Source of the DNA: Gammaproteobacteria bacterium HGW-Gammaproteobacteria-2
GTDB lineage: Bacteria > Pseudomonadota > Gammaproteobacteria > Xanthomonadales > Xanthomonadaceae
Reading direction: 5' to 3'
Assembly (NCBI GenBank): GCA_002840015.1
Contig: PGZE01000023.1
Location: 1 to 55,308, forward strand
Length of the DNA stretch: 55,308 bases
A program made the translations under genes and the position numbers. The notes under the pieces are model-generated. The model had not been told where the DNA came from and did no database searches. It saw only the letters and a list, made by a program, of their open reading frames with translations. This document shows positions 36,139 to 45,444 of the stretch, in pieces; position 1 is the stretch's first letter; each line of letters starts with the position of its first letter.

Positions 36139-36933
36139 ATGAATGCACTCCACTGCACCGACCCGCTGCTGATTGCCGGCAAAAGCTATCACTCACGCCT
36201 GCTTACCGGTACCGGCAAGTTCAAGGACATGGACGAAACCGCACGTGCCAGTGAAGCCGCTGGTGCGCAAATCGTCACCTTTGCGGTGCGCCGCATGAAC
36301 CTTGGCCAGGACCCGCAGCAACCGAACCTGCTCGATGCGCTGCCGCCGGATCGCTACACCCTGCTGCCCAACACCGCCGGCTGCTACAACGCCGAAGACG
36401 CGGTGCGTACCTGCCAGTTGGCGCGCGAATTGCTCGATGGCCACGCGCTGGTGAAGCTCGAAGTGCTGGGCGACAGCAAAACCCTGTTCCCCGATGTGGT
36501 GCAAACCCTGGCCGCTGCCAAAACCCTGGTCGCCGACGGTTTTCAGGTGATGGTGTACACCTCGGACGATCCGATCATCGCGCGCGAACTCGAGGCCATC
36601 GGCTGCGTCGCGATCATGCCGCTGGCGGCGCCGATTGGTTCCGGGCTGGGCATCCAGAACAAGTACAACCTGCTGGAAATCATCGAGAGCGCCAAGGTAC
36701 CGGTGCTGGTCGATGCCGGCGTAGGCACCGCTTCGGACGCTGCGATCGCGATGGAACTGGGCTGCGATGGCGTGCTGATGAACACCGCCATTGCCGGTGC
36801 GCGTGACCCGGTGGCAATGGCCGGCGCCATGCGCAAGGCGATTCAAGCGGGCCGTGAAGCGTTCCTCGCCGGTCGCATCCCGCGCCGCCGCAACGCCAGT
36901 GCCTCCTCGCCGGTCGACGGGTTGTTCTTCTGA
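36139..36933 (+). CDS. thiG: Thiazole synthase ThiG
   Basis: 264 residues. Condenses 1-deoxyxylulose-5-phosphate, dehydroglycine and ThiS-thiocarboxylate into the thiazole ring. TIM-barrel with the Schiff-base lysine in [17 protein letters not shown] and the phosphate-binding loops [12 protein letters not shown] and [14 protein letters not shown]. Start: ATG 36139 gives the usual N-terminus; an ATG nine codons upstream (36112) is possible. Last base of its stop is the first base of trmB, so thiS-thiG-trmB form one unit; other thi genes are elsewhere. Confidence 0.95.
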   Translation: MNALHCTDPLLIAGKSYHSRLLTGTGKFKDMDETARASEAAGAQIVTFAVRRMNLGQDPQQPNLLDALPPDRYTLLPNTAGCYNAEDAVRTCQLARELLDGHALVKLEVLGDSKTLFPDVVQTLAAAKTLVADGFQVMVYTSDDPIIARELEAIGCVAIMPLAAPIGSGLGIQNKYNLLEIIESAKVPVLVDAGVGTASDAAIAMELGCDGVLMNTAIAGARDPVAMAGAMRKAIQAGREAFLAGRIPRRRNASASSPVDGLFF

Positions 36934-37676
36934 TGCGCACGGCAGCCACTCGCGCTGATGCTGCGCCCGAATCTGCCGATCCCGACGCCGACGCAAGCAC
37001 CCGCAAACACCGCCCGGTACGCAGTTTCGTTTTGCGCCAGGGCCGCTTCACCCCGGCCCAACAACGCGCTTTCGACCAGCACTGGGCGCACTACGGCATT
37101 GATTACCAGGCCCAGCCGCGTGATCTGGATGCGCTGTTTGGCCGCCATGCCGAGCACGTGCTGGAAATCGGCTTTGGCAATGGCGAGTCGCTGGCGTTTG
37201 CCGCTGCGGCGCAGCCCGGGCGGGACCTGATCGGCATCGAGGTACACCGCCCCGGTGTTGGCCGCGCGCTCAACGCACTGGCCGACCAAGGGCTCGGCAA
37301 TGTGCGTGTGTACTGCCACGATGCGGTGGACATATTGCGCAATGAAATCGCAGCCGGCACATTGGACGAAGTGCGCATTTTCTTTCCCGACCCCTGGCAC
37401 AAGAAGCGCCACCACAAGCGGCGCCTGATCCAGCCGGCATTTGCCGAACTGCTGGTGTCGCGCCTGCGCGTGGGCGGCGTGCTGCATCTGGCCACCGACT
37501 GGGCCGACTATGCGCGGCAGATGTGGGAGGTACTCGACGCCCAGCCGCAGCTGAAAAACCTGGCTGGGCCGGGCGGCAGCGTTGCGCGGCCGCCGTGGCG
37601 CCCGGCAACCCACTTTGAACTGCGTGGCCTGCGGCTGGGTCATGGTGTGTGGGATATGTTGTATGAACGCTGCTGA
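36933..37676 (+). CDS. trmB: tRNA (guanine-N7-)-methyltransferase
   Basis: 247 residues. Methylates G46 in the variable loop of many tRNAs using S-adenosylmethionine. [20 protein letters not shown] is the SAM-binding loop, and [19 protein letters not shown] is the family's hallmark active-site and tRNA-binding motif. An Ala/Asp-rich lead precedes the conserved RSFVLRQGR. The start overlaps the thiG stop by one base (TGATG). Confidence 0.95.
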   Translation: MRTAATRADAAPESADPDADASTRKHRPVRSFVLRQGRFTPAQQRAFDQHWAHYGIDYQAQPRDLDALFGRHAEHVLEIGFGNGESLAFAAAAQPGRDLIGIEVHRPGVGRALNALADQGLGNVRVYCHDAVDILRNEIAAGTLDEVRIFFPDPWHKKRHHKRRLIQPAFAELLVSRLRVGGVLHLATDWADYARQMWEVLDAQPQLKNLAGPGGSVARPPWRPATHFELRGLRLGHGVWDMLYERC

Positions 37677-37767
37677 AAGCCATCCACCGAATGCTTGCGC
37701 CCCGGCAGGTAATGTTGCACTGAAGCTGCCCCATCACGTCGCCTGACCGAGAGCCAGACCACCCACC

Positions 37768-39606
37768 ATGTCCGAGCAAGCCGCACTCACGACCGATATG
37801 TTGCTGGTACTCGGTCTGGTCGGCTTCACCATGGTGATGTTCACCTTCGAGCGGCTGCGTGCGGATGTCACCGCGCTGGTGGTGCTGGTTGCCATCGGCC
37901 TGCTCGGCCTGGTGCCGGCGCGGCAGTTGTTCGGCGGCTTTTCCGGCAACGCGGTTATCAGCGTCATCGCCACCATGATCCTCGGCGCCGGGCTCGATCG
38001 CACCGGTGTGCTCAATCGCCTGGCGATGGCTTTGCTGCGCGCCTCGCGCGGCTTCGAAGAACGGCTGATCCTGATGACCTCGGCCATCGCCGGCAGCCTG
38101 TCGGCGGTGATGCAAAACCCGTCGGTCGCCGCGCTGTTCCTGCCGGTTGCCTCGCGCCTGGCGGCGCGCACCGGCCTGTCGCTGGCACGCATCCTGATGC
38201 CGGTCGCTGCTGCCATCATCATGGGCAGCGGCCTGACCATGGTCGGCAATTCGCCACTGATCCTGCTCAATGATCTGCTGGTCGCCGCCAACGGCAATCT
38301 GCCCTCGGGCGTCGCCACCATTAAACCGCTGACCATGTTTGCGCCGATGCCGATTGGCCTTGCCCTGCTCGCGGTCGGCCTGCTGTATTTCCGTTGGGTG
38401 GGCCGGCGCTGGCTGGGCAGCCGCGACGACCCGACCGTCACCCCGGCGCGCACCGAAAGTTACTTCGCCCGCACCTATGGCATCGAGGGCGAGATGGTGG
38501 AGTTGACCGTCACCTCGGAAAGCCCATTGGTAGGCATGTCGGTGGGCGAGGCCGAAGCGCAGAAAAACGCACCGCTGTATCTGGCGATAAAAACCGGCAA
38601 CGAGGCGCGTCTGGCGCCACCCGCCGACACCATGATCTGGGTTGGCAGCGTGCTCGGGGTGATGGCACCGCGCGAGCAGGCCAGCGATTATGCGCAGAAC
38701 AACCTGCTGCGGCTGGCGCCGCGGCTGCGGCAACTGGCCGACCTGTTCAACCCGGCGCGCGCCGGCATCTCCGAGGCAGTGGTGCCGCCCACCTCGCGCT
38801 TCATCGGCAAAACCCCGGCCGATCTGCAACTGCGCCGCCGACTCGGAATCAGCCCGTTGGCGATCAATCGCGAGGGCAAGATCTGGCGCGAGGACATCCG
38901 CCAGATTCCGATCAAGGCCGGCGACATGCTGGTGTTGCACAGCATCTGGACTGACCTCGCGCTGGCCGCAGAAAAACGCGACTTCGTGGTGGTAACCGAC
39001 TACCCCAAGGATGAGCAGCGCCCGCACAAGCTGTGGCATGCCATGTTCATGTTCGCGCTTGCGCTGGGGCTGGCAGTCACTGCGGAATTGCCGGTGCCGC
39101 TGGCGCTGATGACCGGTGCTGCCGGCATGCTGGTGCTCGGCGTGATCAACATGGACGAGGCCTATGCGTCGGTGAACTGGAAAACCGTGTTCCTGATGGC
39201 GGGCCTGATTCCGCTGGGCTGGGCGATGGATTCCACCGGCACCGCGGCGTGGTTGGCGCAACGGGTGATCGACCACCTCGGCCCGGATTTGCCGATCTGG
39301 GTATTGCAAGCGGTGATCGGTCTGCTGACCACCGCGTTCGGGCTGGTGATCAGCCACGTCGGTGCCACCGTGGTGATGGTGCCGCTGGCGATCAATTTCG
39401 CGCTGGCGGTGGGCGGCAATCCCACCGTGTTCGCGCTGATCGTTGCGCTATCGGCCTCCAACAATTTCCTCAGCCCGTCCAACCCGGTGCTGTCGGTGAT
39501 CATGGGCCCGGCCGGCTTTGCCTCGCGTGATCTGCTCAAGCTCGGCCTGCCGCTCACCTTCATCTACCTCGCGGTGGTGCTGGTGATGGTCAATCTGGTG
39601 TTTTGA
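37768..39606 (+). CDS. SLC13/DASS-type anion transporter with two RCK_C domains
   Basis: 612 residues. Two blocks of membrane helices (about 10-205 and 425-610) flank a soluble centre with two TrkA-C-like domains (EGEMVELTVTSESPLVGMSV and a second from about residue 330, SEAVVPPTSRFIGKTPADLQ), the layout of divalent anion:Na+ symporters in the SLC13/CitT group such as YbhI-like or sulfate-permease-like proteins. Conserved transport segments SAVMQNPSVAALFLPV and ALSASNNFLSPSNPVLSV resemble the SNT/SNA signatures. Likely substrates are sulfate or dicarboxylates; not determinable. The RCK_C domains suggest ligand gating. Follows trmB after 91 bases. Confidence 0.88.
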   Translation: MSEQAALTTDMLLVLGLVGFTMVMFTFERLRADVTALVVLVAIGLLGLVPARQLFGGFSGNAVISVIATMILGAGLDRTGVLNRLAMALLRASRGFEERLILMTSAIAGSLSAVMQNPSVAALFLPVASRLAARTGLSLARILMPVAAAIIMGSGLTMVGNSPLILLNDLLVAANGNLPSGVATIKPLTMFAPMPIGLALLAVGLLYFRWVGRRWLGSRDDPTVTPARTESYFARTYGIEGEMVELTVTSESPLVGMSVGEAEAQKNAPLYLAIKTGNEARLAPPADTMIWVGSVLGVMAPREQASDYAQNNLLRLAPRLRQLADLFNPARAGISEAVVPPTSRFIGKTPADLQLRRRLGISPLAINREGKIWREDIRQIPIKAGDMLVLHSIWTDLALAAEKRDFVVVTDYPKDEQRPHKLWHAMFMFALALGLAVTAELPVPLALMTGAAGMLVLGVINMDEAYASVNWKTVFLMAGLIPLGWAMDSTGTAAWLAQRVIDHLGPDLPIWVLQAVIGLLTTAFGLVISHVGATVVMVPLAINFALAVGGNPTVFALIVALSASNNFLSPSNPVLSVIMGPAGFASRDLLKLGLPLTFIYLAVVLVMVNLVF

Positions 39607-39922
39607 GCAACGTCCGAAGCGTTGTGCAGCCTCGCACTGACGACCACCGCGTTGTTGCGACGACGGTCGCCCACAGGGTGGGCTCCTACAGGGAGCGTTC
39701 ACCGCTTTCGTGGGAGCGTGCCCACGCGCGAAGCGCTTTCGCCAGTTCGTTCGCCGGCAGGCCGGCTCCCACAGAAGCACTGGCTCTCACCGGCGTGCAG
39801 CACAGTTGCTCCACAGGTGAAGACAACCGTTTTTTGGAGGAGCCCACCCTGTAGGCGACCCACGTGCGGACAGACCCGCAGCTCACACCGCGACGTGCGT
39901 CATTACCAGGTGGCTTGGCCTA
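39607..39922. repeat. REP-like repeat cluster between the transporter and gor
   Basis: Contains an 88-bp unit (39725-39812) that is the reverse complement of 9079-9166 with two mismatches, framed by inverted copies of a CCCACAGGGTGGGCTCC/GGAGCCCACCCTGT unit (about 39669-39686 and 39839-39854). The region lies between two convergent stop codons, a common site for REP-type elements, which may form 3'-end structures for both transcripts. No gene is seen. Confidence 0.78.
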
Positions 39923-41272
39923 TCACCCCATCAACACCAGCTCTTCGGATGCCGTGGGATGAATCGCCACGGTATCGTCGAAGTCGCGCTTGCACGCGCC
40001 CATCTTCACCGCCACCGCAAATCCTTGCAGCATTTCATCGCTAGCCGGGCCGATCAGGTGGATACCCACGACGCGCTCGTCATCGCCGGCACAGACCAGC
40101 TTCATCAACGAGCGCTCCGGATGCCCGGCGAGCGCGCCGATCATCGGCCGGAACCGGCTGCTGTAGATCTTTACCGCATCACCGTACACGGCACGCGCCT
40201 GCGCTTCGGTCAGGCCGATGGTGCCAATCGGCGGATGCGAAAACACCACGCTGGGGATGTTCTGGTAATCCAGGCGCGTATCGGCTTTGCCGCCGAATAC
40301 GCGATCCATTAACCGCCGCGCGGCGGCAATGGCGACCGGGGTGAGCGCGGCGGCATCGGTGACATCGCCGAGCGCGTACACATTTTTTGCCGAGGTGTTC
40401 TGCCACTCGTCAACCGCAATAAAGCCCTTGGCGTCCAGTGCAACCGAAGCCACGTCAAGGCCGATGCCGGTGACATTCGGCGCCCGGCCCACCGCCCACA
40501 GCAGGCAATCGAAATCGTCGGCGACATCACCATTGCGGCAATGCACGTGGATGCCGTCGGCATTGGCGCTGACCTGATCGAGCTCGTGCCCGAATACGAT
40601 GTGGATTCCGCGCGCCTGCATCGCTTCGCGCAGGGCATCACCAATATCGTGGTCAAACGGGCGCAGCAGGCGCTCGCCGCGCACCAGCAGATGCACCTCG
40701 CAGCCCAATGCCCGCAACACGCCGGCAAGCTCGACGGCGATGTAGCCGGCACCGATCACTGCGACCTTGCGCGGTGCCGCACGCAGATCGAAAAACCCGT
40801 CGGAGTCAATGCCGTGTTCATTACCAATGATGTCGGGCCGGCGCGCATGGCCACCCGTTGCGATCAGCACATGTGCTGCCGATAGTTCTTGTCTGCCTGC
40901 GCGCACCCGGCCGTTGCCGAGCAATTCACCGCGTTCGGCGACCAGGGTGATGCCCAGCTCATCGAAGCGTTTGCGATAACTGCCGTGGATGTTGCTGATG
41001 TACTGCTGCCGACGCGCGATGAAGGCTGTCCAGTCCAGCACACCGGGTTTGTTGTCAAAGCCCAATTCAGCGGCAAGCTGCTGCGCCTCGGCCAGTTCGG
41101 CGGCCAGCCACATCGCCTTTTTCGGCACACAGCCGACGTTGACGCAGGTGCCACCCAGGGCATGCGGCTCGAGGATGGCCACACGCGCGCCATGGCGCGC
41201 AGCGCGGATGGCACCGGCAATGCCGCCAGAACCGGCACCGAGAACGATCAGATCAAAGGATGTCGTATTCAT
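39923..41272 (-). CDS. gor: Glutathione-disulfide reductase
   Basis: 449 residues. FAD/NADPH disulfide oxidoreductase that regenerates reduced glutathione. [16 protein letters not shown] binds [16 protein letters not shown] carries the redox Cys43/Cys48, [19 protein letters not shown] binds NADPH, and the C-terminal [12 protein letters not shown] supplies the catalytic His-Glu. Divergent from the arsenic operon with an 89-base shared promoter region, which suggests that it supports arsenate reduction or arsenite tolerance (inference). Confidence 0.95.
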   Translation of the reverse strand: MNTTSFDLIVLGAGSGGIAGAIRAARHGARVAILEPHALGGTCVNVGCVPKKAMWLAAELAEAQQLAAELGFDNKPGVLDWTAFIARRQQYISNIHGSYRKRFDELGITLVAERGELLGNGRVRAGRQELSAAHVLIATGGHARRPDIIGNEHGIDSDGFFDLRAAPRKVAVIGAGYIAVELAGVLRALGCEVHLLVRGERLLRPFDHDIGDALREAMQARGIHIVFGHELDQVSANADGIHVHCRNGDVADDFDCLLWAVGRAPNVTGIGLDVASVALDAKGFIAVDEWQNTSAKNVYALGDVTDAAALTPVAIAAARRLMDRVFGGKADTRLDYQNIPSVVFSHPPIGTIGLTEAQARAVYGDAVKIYSSRFRPMIGALAGHPERSLMKLVCAGDDERVVGIHLIGPASDEMLQGFAVAVKMGACKRDFDDTVAIHPTASEELVLMG

Positions 41273-41335
41273 GGCCGACAGTGTGCCCTACCGGTAGCAG
41301 ATCGGAAACCGCGACGTCAGTCACTCTGGACATAT

Positions 41336-41351
41336 TTCCATAGTTCTGGAA
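41336..41351. promoter_or_regulatory. Candidate ArsR operator
   Basis: TTCCA-N6-TGGAA inverted repeat ends eleven bases before the arsR ATG in the gor/arsR divergent gap. A short dyad at this place is what an autoregulating ArsR/SmtB repressor would use; it could also influence gor. Not proven. Confidence 0.45.
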
Positions 41352-41361
41352 TTATGAAATC

Positions 41362-41685
41362 ATGAACACCGAGTCCGCTGTACTGGCGCTGCGCGCGCTG
41401 AGTCAGAACCATCGCCTTGCCGCCTTTCGGGCACTGGTGCAGGCAGGGCCGGATGGCCTGAGCGTCGGTGCGCTGCGCGCCCGGCTGGAGCTGCCGGCCG
41501 CCACCCTGAGCGCGCACCTGAATCGGTTGCGTGCGGCGGGTCTGGTCACCGATCGTCGCGATGGCCGCACCATCCATGTCAGCGCCCACTTCGATCATAT
41601 GGACGCGCTGCTGGGCTTTCTCACTGAAAACTGCTGCGCTGGCGCCACCTGCAGCACCAGCTACCCGAGCCAGAAATCGCGATGA
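41362..41685 (+). CDS. arsR: ArsR-family transcriptional repressor
   Basis: 107 residues. Winged-helix protein of the ArsR/SmtB type: ALRALSQNHRLAAFRAL opens, the recognition helix is LELPAATLSAHLNRLRAAGL and the wing is TDRRDGRTIHVSA. There is no ELCVC metal site in helix 3; instead cysteines cluster near the C-terminus (NCCAGATCSTS), a candidate arsenite site as in some type-2 ArsRs. The stop overlaps the arsC start (ATGA), giving arsR-arsC-acr3 as one coupled unit. Confidence 0.92.
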   Translation: MNTESAVLALRALSQNHRLAAFRALVQAGPDGLSVGALRARLELPAATLSAHLNRLRAAGLVTDRRDGRTIHVSAHFDHMDALLGFLTENCCAGATCSTSYPSQKSR

Positions 41686-42071
41686 GTAAAAATGTGTTGT
41701 TCGTCTGTGTCGAAAACGCCAACCGCAGCCAGATGGCCGAAGCTTTCGCGCGCCAACTCGGTGGCGCGGCGATACAGGCGTTCAGCGCCGGCTCGCGCCC
41801 GTCGGGGCAGATCAATCCCAAGGCCCAGCGCTTCATGGCCGAACTGGGATACGACCTCTCCGCGCAGCGTTCCAAATCGCTGGATGAACTCGCCGGCCTG
41901 CACTTCGATGCGGTCATTACCATGGGCTGCGGCGATGCCTGCCCGTGGCTGCCGACCCGGCGCCGCGAGGACTGGGCACTGCGCGATCCGCGCGATCTCG
42001 ATGACGCGGGCTACCGCGCCGTGCGCGACGACATCGGCGCGCGCGTGCGGACGCTACTCGCGTCGCTTTAA
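41682..42071 (+). CDS. arsC: Arsenate reductase, low-molecular-weight phosphatase type
   Basis: 129 residues. [14 protein letters not shown] holds the nucleophile Cys9 and the P-loop arginine; Cys83 and Cys87 in [11 protein letters not shown] complete the three-cysteine relay seen in thioredoxin-coupled arsenate reductases. DWALRDP has the catalytic Asp. It reduces As(V) to As(III) for export by the downstream ACR3. Overlaps arsR by four bases. The neighbouring gor raises the chance that it uses the glutathione/glutaredoxin system instead of thioredoxin. Confidence 0.93.
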   Translation: MSKNVLFVCVENANRSQMAEAFARQLGGAAIQAFSAGSRPSGQINPKAQRFMAELGYDLSAQRSKSLDELAGLHFDAVITMGCGDACPWLPTRRREDWALRDPRDLDDAGYRAVRDDIGARVRTLLASL

Positions 42072-42100
42072 CTCTCACTCTCACGCAACGAGTTGCGCTC

Positions 42101-43141
42101 ATGGCTGACCGACGTCTTTCGTTCCTCGATCGCTGGCTGACCCTGTGGATCTTCGCCGCGATGGCGCTCGGTATCGCCGTCGGCGAGGTGTGGCCGAGCC
42201 TGCCATCAGCGCTGAATGCAATGACAGTGGGCACCACCAATGTGCCGATTGCACTGGGCCTGATCGCAATGATGTACCCACCCCTGGCGCGGGTGCGTTA
42301 CGAGGCCCTGCCAGCGGTGTTCACCGACCGCCGGGTGTTGTGGCTGTCGCTGCTGCTCAATTGGGTGATCGGGCCGTTGCTGATGTTCGCGCTGGCCGTG
42401 CTGTTCCTGCGCGATCAACCCGAGTACATGGCCGGGGTGATCCTGATCGGGCTGGCGCGCTGCATTGCGATGGTGATCGTGTGGAACCAGCTGGCGCGCG
42501 GCGACAACCAGTACGTGGCTGGCCTGGTCGCCTTCAACAGCGTGTTCCAGTTGCTGTTCTTCGGCGCCTACGCCTGGTTTTTCCTGAACGTGCTGCCGAG
42601 CGCGCTCGGGCTGTCGGCGTTTGCGGTGCAGGTACCGTTCACCACCGTCGCCAGCGCAGTGCTGATCTACCTCGGCATTCCGTTTGCAGCCGGCTACCTG
42701 ACCCGGCGCTGGCTGCGCCGACGCAAGGGAGCGCAGTGGTATGACCACGTATTCGTAGCGCGCACCGCACCGATCACCTTGCAGGCGCTGCTGTTCACGA
42801 TTCTGGCGATGTTCGCGCTCAAAGGCGGCGCGGTACTGGCATTGCCAATCGACGCACTACGCATTGCACTGCCGCTGGCGCTGTATTTCGCCATCATGTT
42901 TGTGCTCAGCTTCTGGCTGTCGCATCGCCTGGGCGTGGATTATCCGCGCAGCACGGCGTTGTCGTTCACCGCCGCCAGCAACAATTTCGAACTGGCCATC
43001 GCGGTGGCGATTGCCGCATTCGGGCTGGCTTCACCGATTGCGTTTGCCACCGTGATCGGGCCTCTGGTGGAAGTGCCGGTGCTGGTGGCGCTGGTCAATG
43101 TCGCGTTATGGCTGCGACGGCGCTGGTGGCCCGCAGCTTGA
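42101..43141 (+). CDS. acr3: ACR3-family arsenite efflux permease
   Basis: 346 residues, ten membrane helices. Matches ACR3 at [58 protein letters not shown] and [20 protein letters not shown]. Cys121 corresponds to the conserved membrane cysteine needed for arsenite transport in characterised relatives. Last gene of arsR-arsC-acr3; 29 bases separate it from arsC. The 94 bases after it hold nothing recognised. Confidence 0.95.
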   Translation: MADRRLSFLDRWLTLWIFAAMALGIAVGEVWPSLPSALNAMTVGTTNVPIALGLIAMMYPPLARVRYEALPAVFTDRRVLWLSLLLNWVIGPLLMFALAVLFLRDQPEYMAGVILIGLARCIAMVIVWNQLARGDNQYVAGLVAFNSVFQLLFFGAYAWFFLNVLPSALGLSAFAVQVPFTTVASAVLIYLGIPFAAGYLTRRWLRRRKGAQWYDHVFVARTAPITLQALLFTILAMFALKGGAVLALPIDALRIALPLALYFAIMFVLSFWLSHRLGVDYPRSTALSFTAASNNFELAIAVAIAAFGLASPIAFATVIGPLVEVPVLVALVNVALWLRRRWWPAA

Positions 43142-43235
43142 TCGCGTACAAATGCTCCGCCCCGACGAATGCTAATGAGTCATCACCGTCGAAGCCCAAG
43201 GGAATTCTCTGACTTTAACGTAAAGCCAGTATGGC

Positions 43236-44069
43236 TCAGGTCGATTCACAGCTGAGGGTAACCCCATCAAACGTACACTTGATGCGTTTTGTGCCACCAC
43301 CGGTTACCGGAATGCCGAGCGAGCGCAGATGATCGATAAATTGGCCGATATCGTCTGAAGCACCAGCACTACCTTGGCCAAAAGTCCAAGTTCCAGCTTC
43401 GCTCGCCGCTGTAGATTCAGGGATGACCTGCCCGCTTGCGGTTCGTCCGCTACCGGGATCATATGAAGCCTTTTGTTTAACGAAGTCGATTACGAACGAA
43501 ACCTTGGAACCATCGATGAAGACAACCGTAAATCGCGGGTTTGTCGTAATCCCAAGGAAAGTCATCGTTCCGGCCAGCAGCGTTTCGATCACATTGCGCA
43601 AAGCCGCGGGAACGGAAGAAGGAGGGCTTAGCCAAATCCGGTCCGCCATGCGCGCGCGCAAATTGCTATCTCCCACCACATCGAACGCCGAAGCACCGCC
43701 AAGCCCCAGCAACTGCAGCTCGTCGGCGCTAACTTCGACGGTTTGAATCATCGATCCACCGGTGTCCTTGAAAAAGGCGGAAAACGCGATGACCTGTGCG
43801 CGAATCTCGGGAGGCACATCGATTGGAAACACGAATTGGCGACGCAACTCGCGGTCAAACTCGACACTGAAACCCACCGCACGATCATTCGCCAGATCGT
43901 AAACCACATGTTCTCCCAGCCCCGCTGCAACTGCCTTTTGTTCGTAAGCCGATTCCGAGCAGCCGTCGCAGCGGATAATGGCTGCGCTCGCTGTCGAAGC
44001 CAGCAAACACGCGCCTATCGCAGTTGACCACAACAGGCCACGCATTGATTTGTCTTTCATATCGGTCAT
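43236..44069 (-). CDS. Secreted protein of unknown function
   Basis: 277 residues. A signal peptide follows a polar lead (MTDMKDKSMRGLLWSTAIGA, cleavage probably after STASA). The mature part starts with a CxxC (RCDGC) and ends with another Cys pair (KCTFDGVTLSC). It appears mostly beta-rich. I recognise no family. ATG 44069 is chosen for a strong AGGAG site; an upstream in-frame ATG at 44093 lacks one. The promoter region contains an 11-G run about 90 bases upstream, a possible on/off switch for its expression. Confidence 0.7.
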   Translation of the reverse strand: MTDMKDKSMRGLLWSTAIGACLLASTASAAIIRCDGCSESAYEQKAVAAGLGEHVVYDLANDRAVGFSVEFDRELRRQFVFPIDVPPEIRAQVIAFSAFFKDTGGSMIQTVEVSADELQLLGLGGASAFDVVGDSNLRARMADRIWLSPPSSVPAALRNVIETLLAGTMTFLGITTNPRFTVVFIDGSKVSFVIDFVKQKASYDPGSGRTASGQVIPESTAASEAGTWTFGQGSAGASDDIGQFIDHLRSLGIPVTGGGTKRIKCTFDGVTLSCEST

Positions 44070-44157
44070 GATTTCTTCTCCTGAGTTGATCATTCGACCG
44101 CCACGACCTTAAAGCCGCCGCCTCCAGCAACGGAGGTGACCGATGCTAATCCATTAC

Positions 44158-44168
44158 GGGGGGGGGGG
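44158..44168. repeat. Homopolymer tract of 11 G
   Basis: Eleven consecutive G lie 89 bases upstream of the start of the secreted unknown gene and 25 bases below the DadA-type stop. Poly-G tracts of this length slip readily in replication and can vary promoter spacing; sequencing error at the tract is also possible. Confidence 0.9.
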
Positions 44169-44193
44169 CGTCAAACCATAGCCTCTTCCAATG

Positions 44194-45444
44194 TCACAAC
44201 ATCCGCCCCGGCGCACACAAGGCCGGGTCGATGATCGGCTCGCGCTGGCACAACAGATCAGCCACCAGATGGCCGGTAACCGCTGACATGCCCACGCCCA
44301 TCATGCCGTGGCCGGTCGCCAGCATCAGATTGCGCATGCCGGGCGCGGTGCCAATGAACGGCAGGTCGTCGATTGTCATCGGCCGCCAGCCATACCAGTC
44401 CTCGACGTGCTCGGGCCCTTCCGGCGTTTGCAGGTATTCGCGCGCACCGCGCACCAGCGCGCGCAGGCGGGTCGGGTTGAGGCAACTGTTGTAACCGGAA
44501 AACTCCATGGTGCTACCGAGCCGGAAGCCATCGCGCCAGGTAGTGACGCACACGCTGCGTTCCTTGAGCACCAGCGGCCGGTTGGGCGCCTGCTCCGGCC
44601 GGGTGTAGGTGATCGAGTAACCCTTGCCCGGCTGAATCGGCAAACGCAACCCCAGTTGCCGGCCAACCGTGGGTGACCACGCGCCGAGCGCAAACACGAT
44701 ATCGCGCGCACGGCGCGGCCCGCGCTCGGTATGCACTGCGCTCACGCGATCGCCGTCGCGTTCAAAACCGACTACCCGGCAACGCTCCTCGATCACTCCA
44801 CCCTGAGCACGCACGATGCGCGCCAGTTCGGCCACGTAACGATCCGGGCGCAAGCGAGCATCACCGGGGAAATGCAGGGCACCGGCCATGCCGGGTAATA
44901 ACGCAGGCTCCTCGGATGCCAGACGGCGGCCATCCCAGGTTTCCGCGCGTACCCCCAGGCGTGCCAGTATCGGCACCTCTTCGCTCGCCTTGGCCATCGC
45001 CTGGTGGCTGCGAAACACGTAAAGCAGGCCGCTGGCGCTGAACTCGCAATCCAGTTGCTGCTCGCGCACCAGCGCCTCGATCAGTGCGCGCGAGCGCCTG
45101 AGCACCCGCGCCTTGGCCTCGCCGGTGCGCCGCCAGTCATCGAAATTGCAGCGCCGCGAAAACGCCAACAACCAGCGCGCCAACGCCGGGTCCCAGCGTG
45201 GCCGCACATAAAACGGCGCATCGGGTTTGAACATCCAGCGCAATGCCTCGCCGATCATGCCCGGCGCCGCCAGTGGCGTGGCGTGGCTCGGCGTCAGCGT
45301 GCCGCAATTGCCATGCGAACTGCCGCAGCCGACCTTGCCCTGCTCAATCACCCGAACCTGGCGTCCGGCTTGCAACAGGTAATGGGCGCAGGCCAGGCCG
45401 ATCACGCCGCCACCGAGAATGATTACATCCGAAGAATCCGTCAT
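44194..45444 (-). CDS. DadA-type FAD-dependent D-amino-acid dehydrogenase
   Basis: 416 residues. The FAD dinucleotide-binding motif is VIILGGGVIGLACAHYLL; CGSSHGNCGTLTPSHATPLA and the late WYGWRPMTIDDLPFIG and GHGMMGVGMS are typical of the DadA/D-amino-acid dehydrogenase group in DAO-fold enzymes. It probably deaminates D-amino acids (D-alanine or D-hydroxyproline type) at the membrane and passes electrons to quinone. A related glycine-oxidase-like role cannot be excluded. The gene stands alone between two gaps, so there is no pathway context. Confidence 0.87.
   Translation of the reverse strand: MTDSSDVIILGGGVIGLACAHYLLQAGRQVRVIEQGKVGCGSSHGNCGTLTPSHATPLAAPGMIGEALRWMFKPDAPFYVRPRWDPALARWLLAFSRRCNFDDWRRTGEAKARVLRRSRALIEALVREQQLDCEFSASGLLYVFRSHQAMAKASEEVPILARLGVRAETWDGRRLASEEPALLPGMAGALHFPGDARLRPDRYVAELARIVRAQGGVIEERCRVVGFERDGDRVSAVHTERGPRRARDIVFALGAWSPTVGRQLGLRLPIQPGKGYSITYTRPEQAPNRPLVLKERSVCVTTWRDGFRLGSTMEFSGYNSCLNPTRLRALVRGAREYLQTPEGPEHVEDWYGWRPMTIDDLPFIGTAPGMRNLMLATGHGMMGVGMSAVTGHLVADLLCQREPIIDPALCAPGRML

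Noticed and set aside
37270..39357. 695-codon minus-strand open frame opposite the transporter
   Set aside because: Gln/His/Arg-rich antisense of a multi-helix membrane protein and trmB; it has no domain-like sequence.
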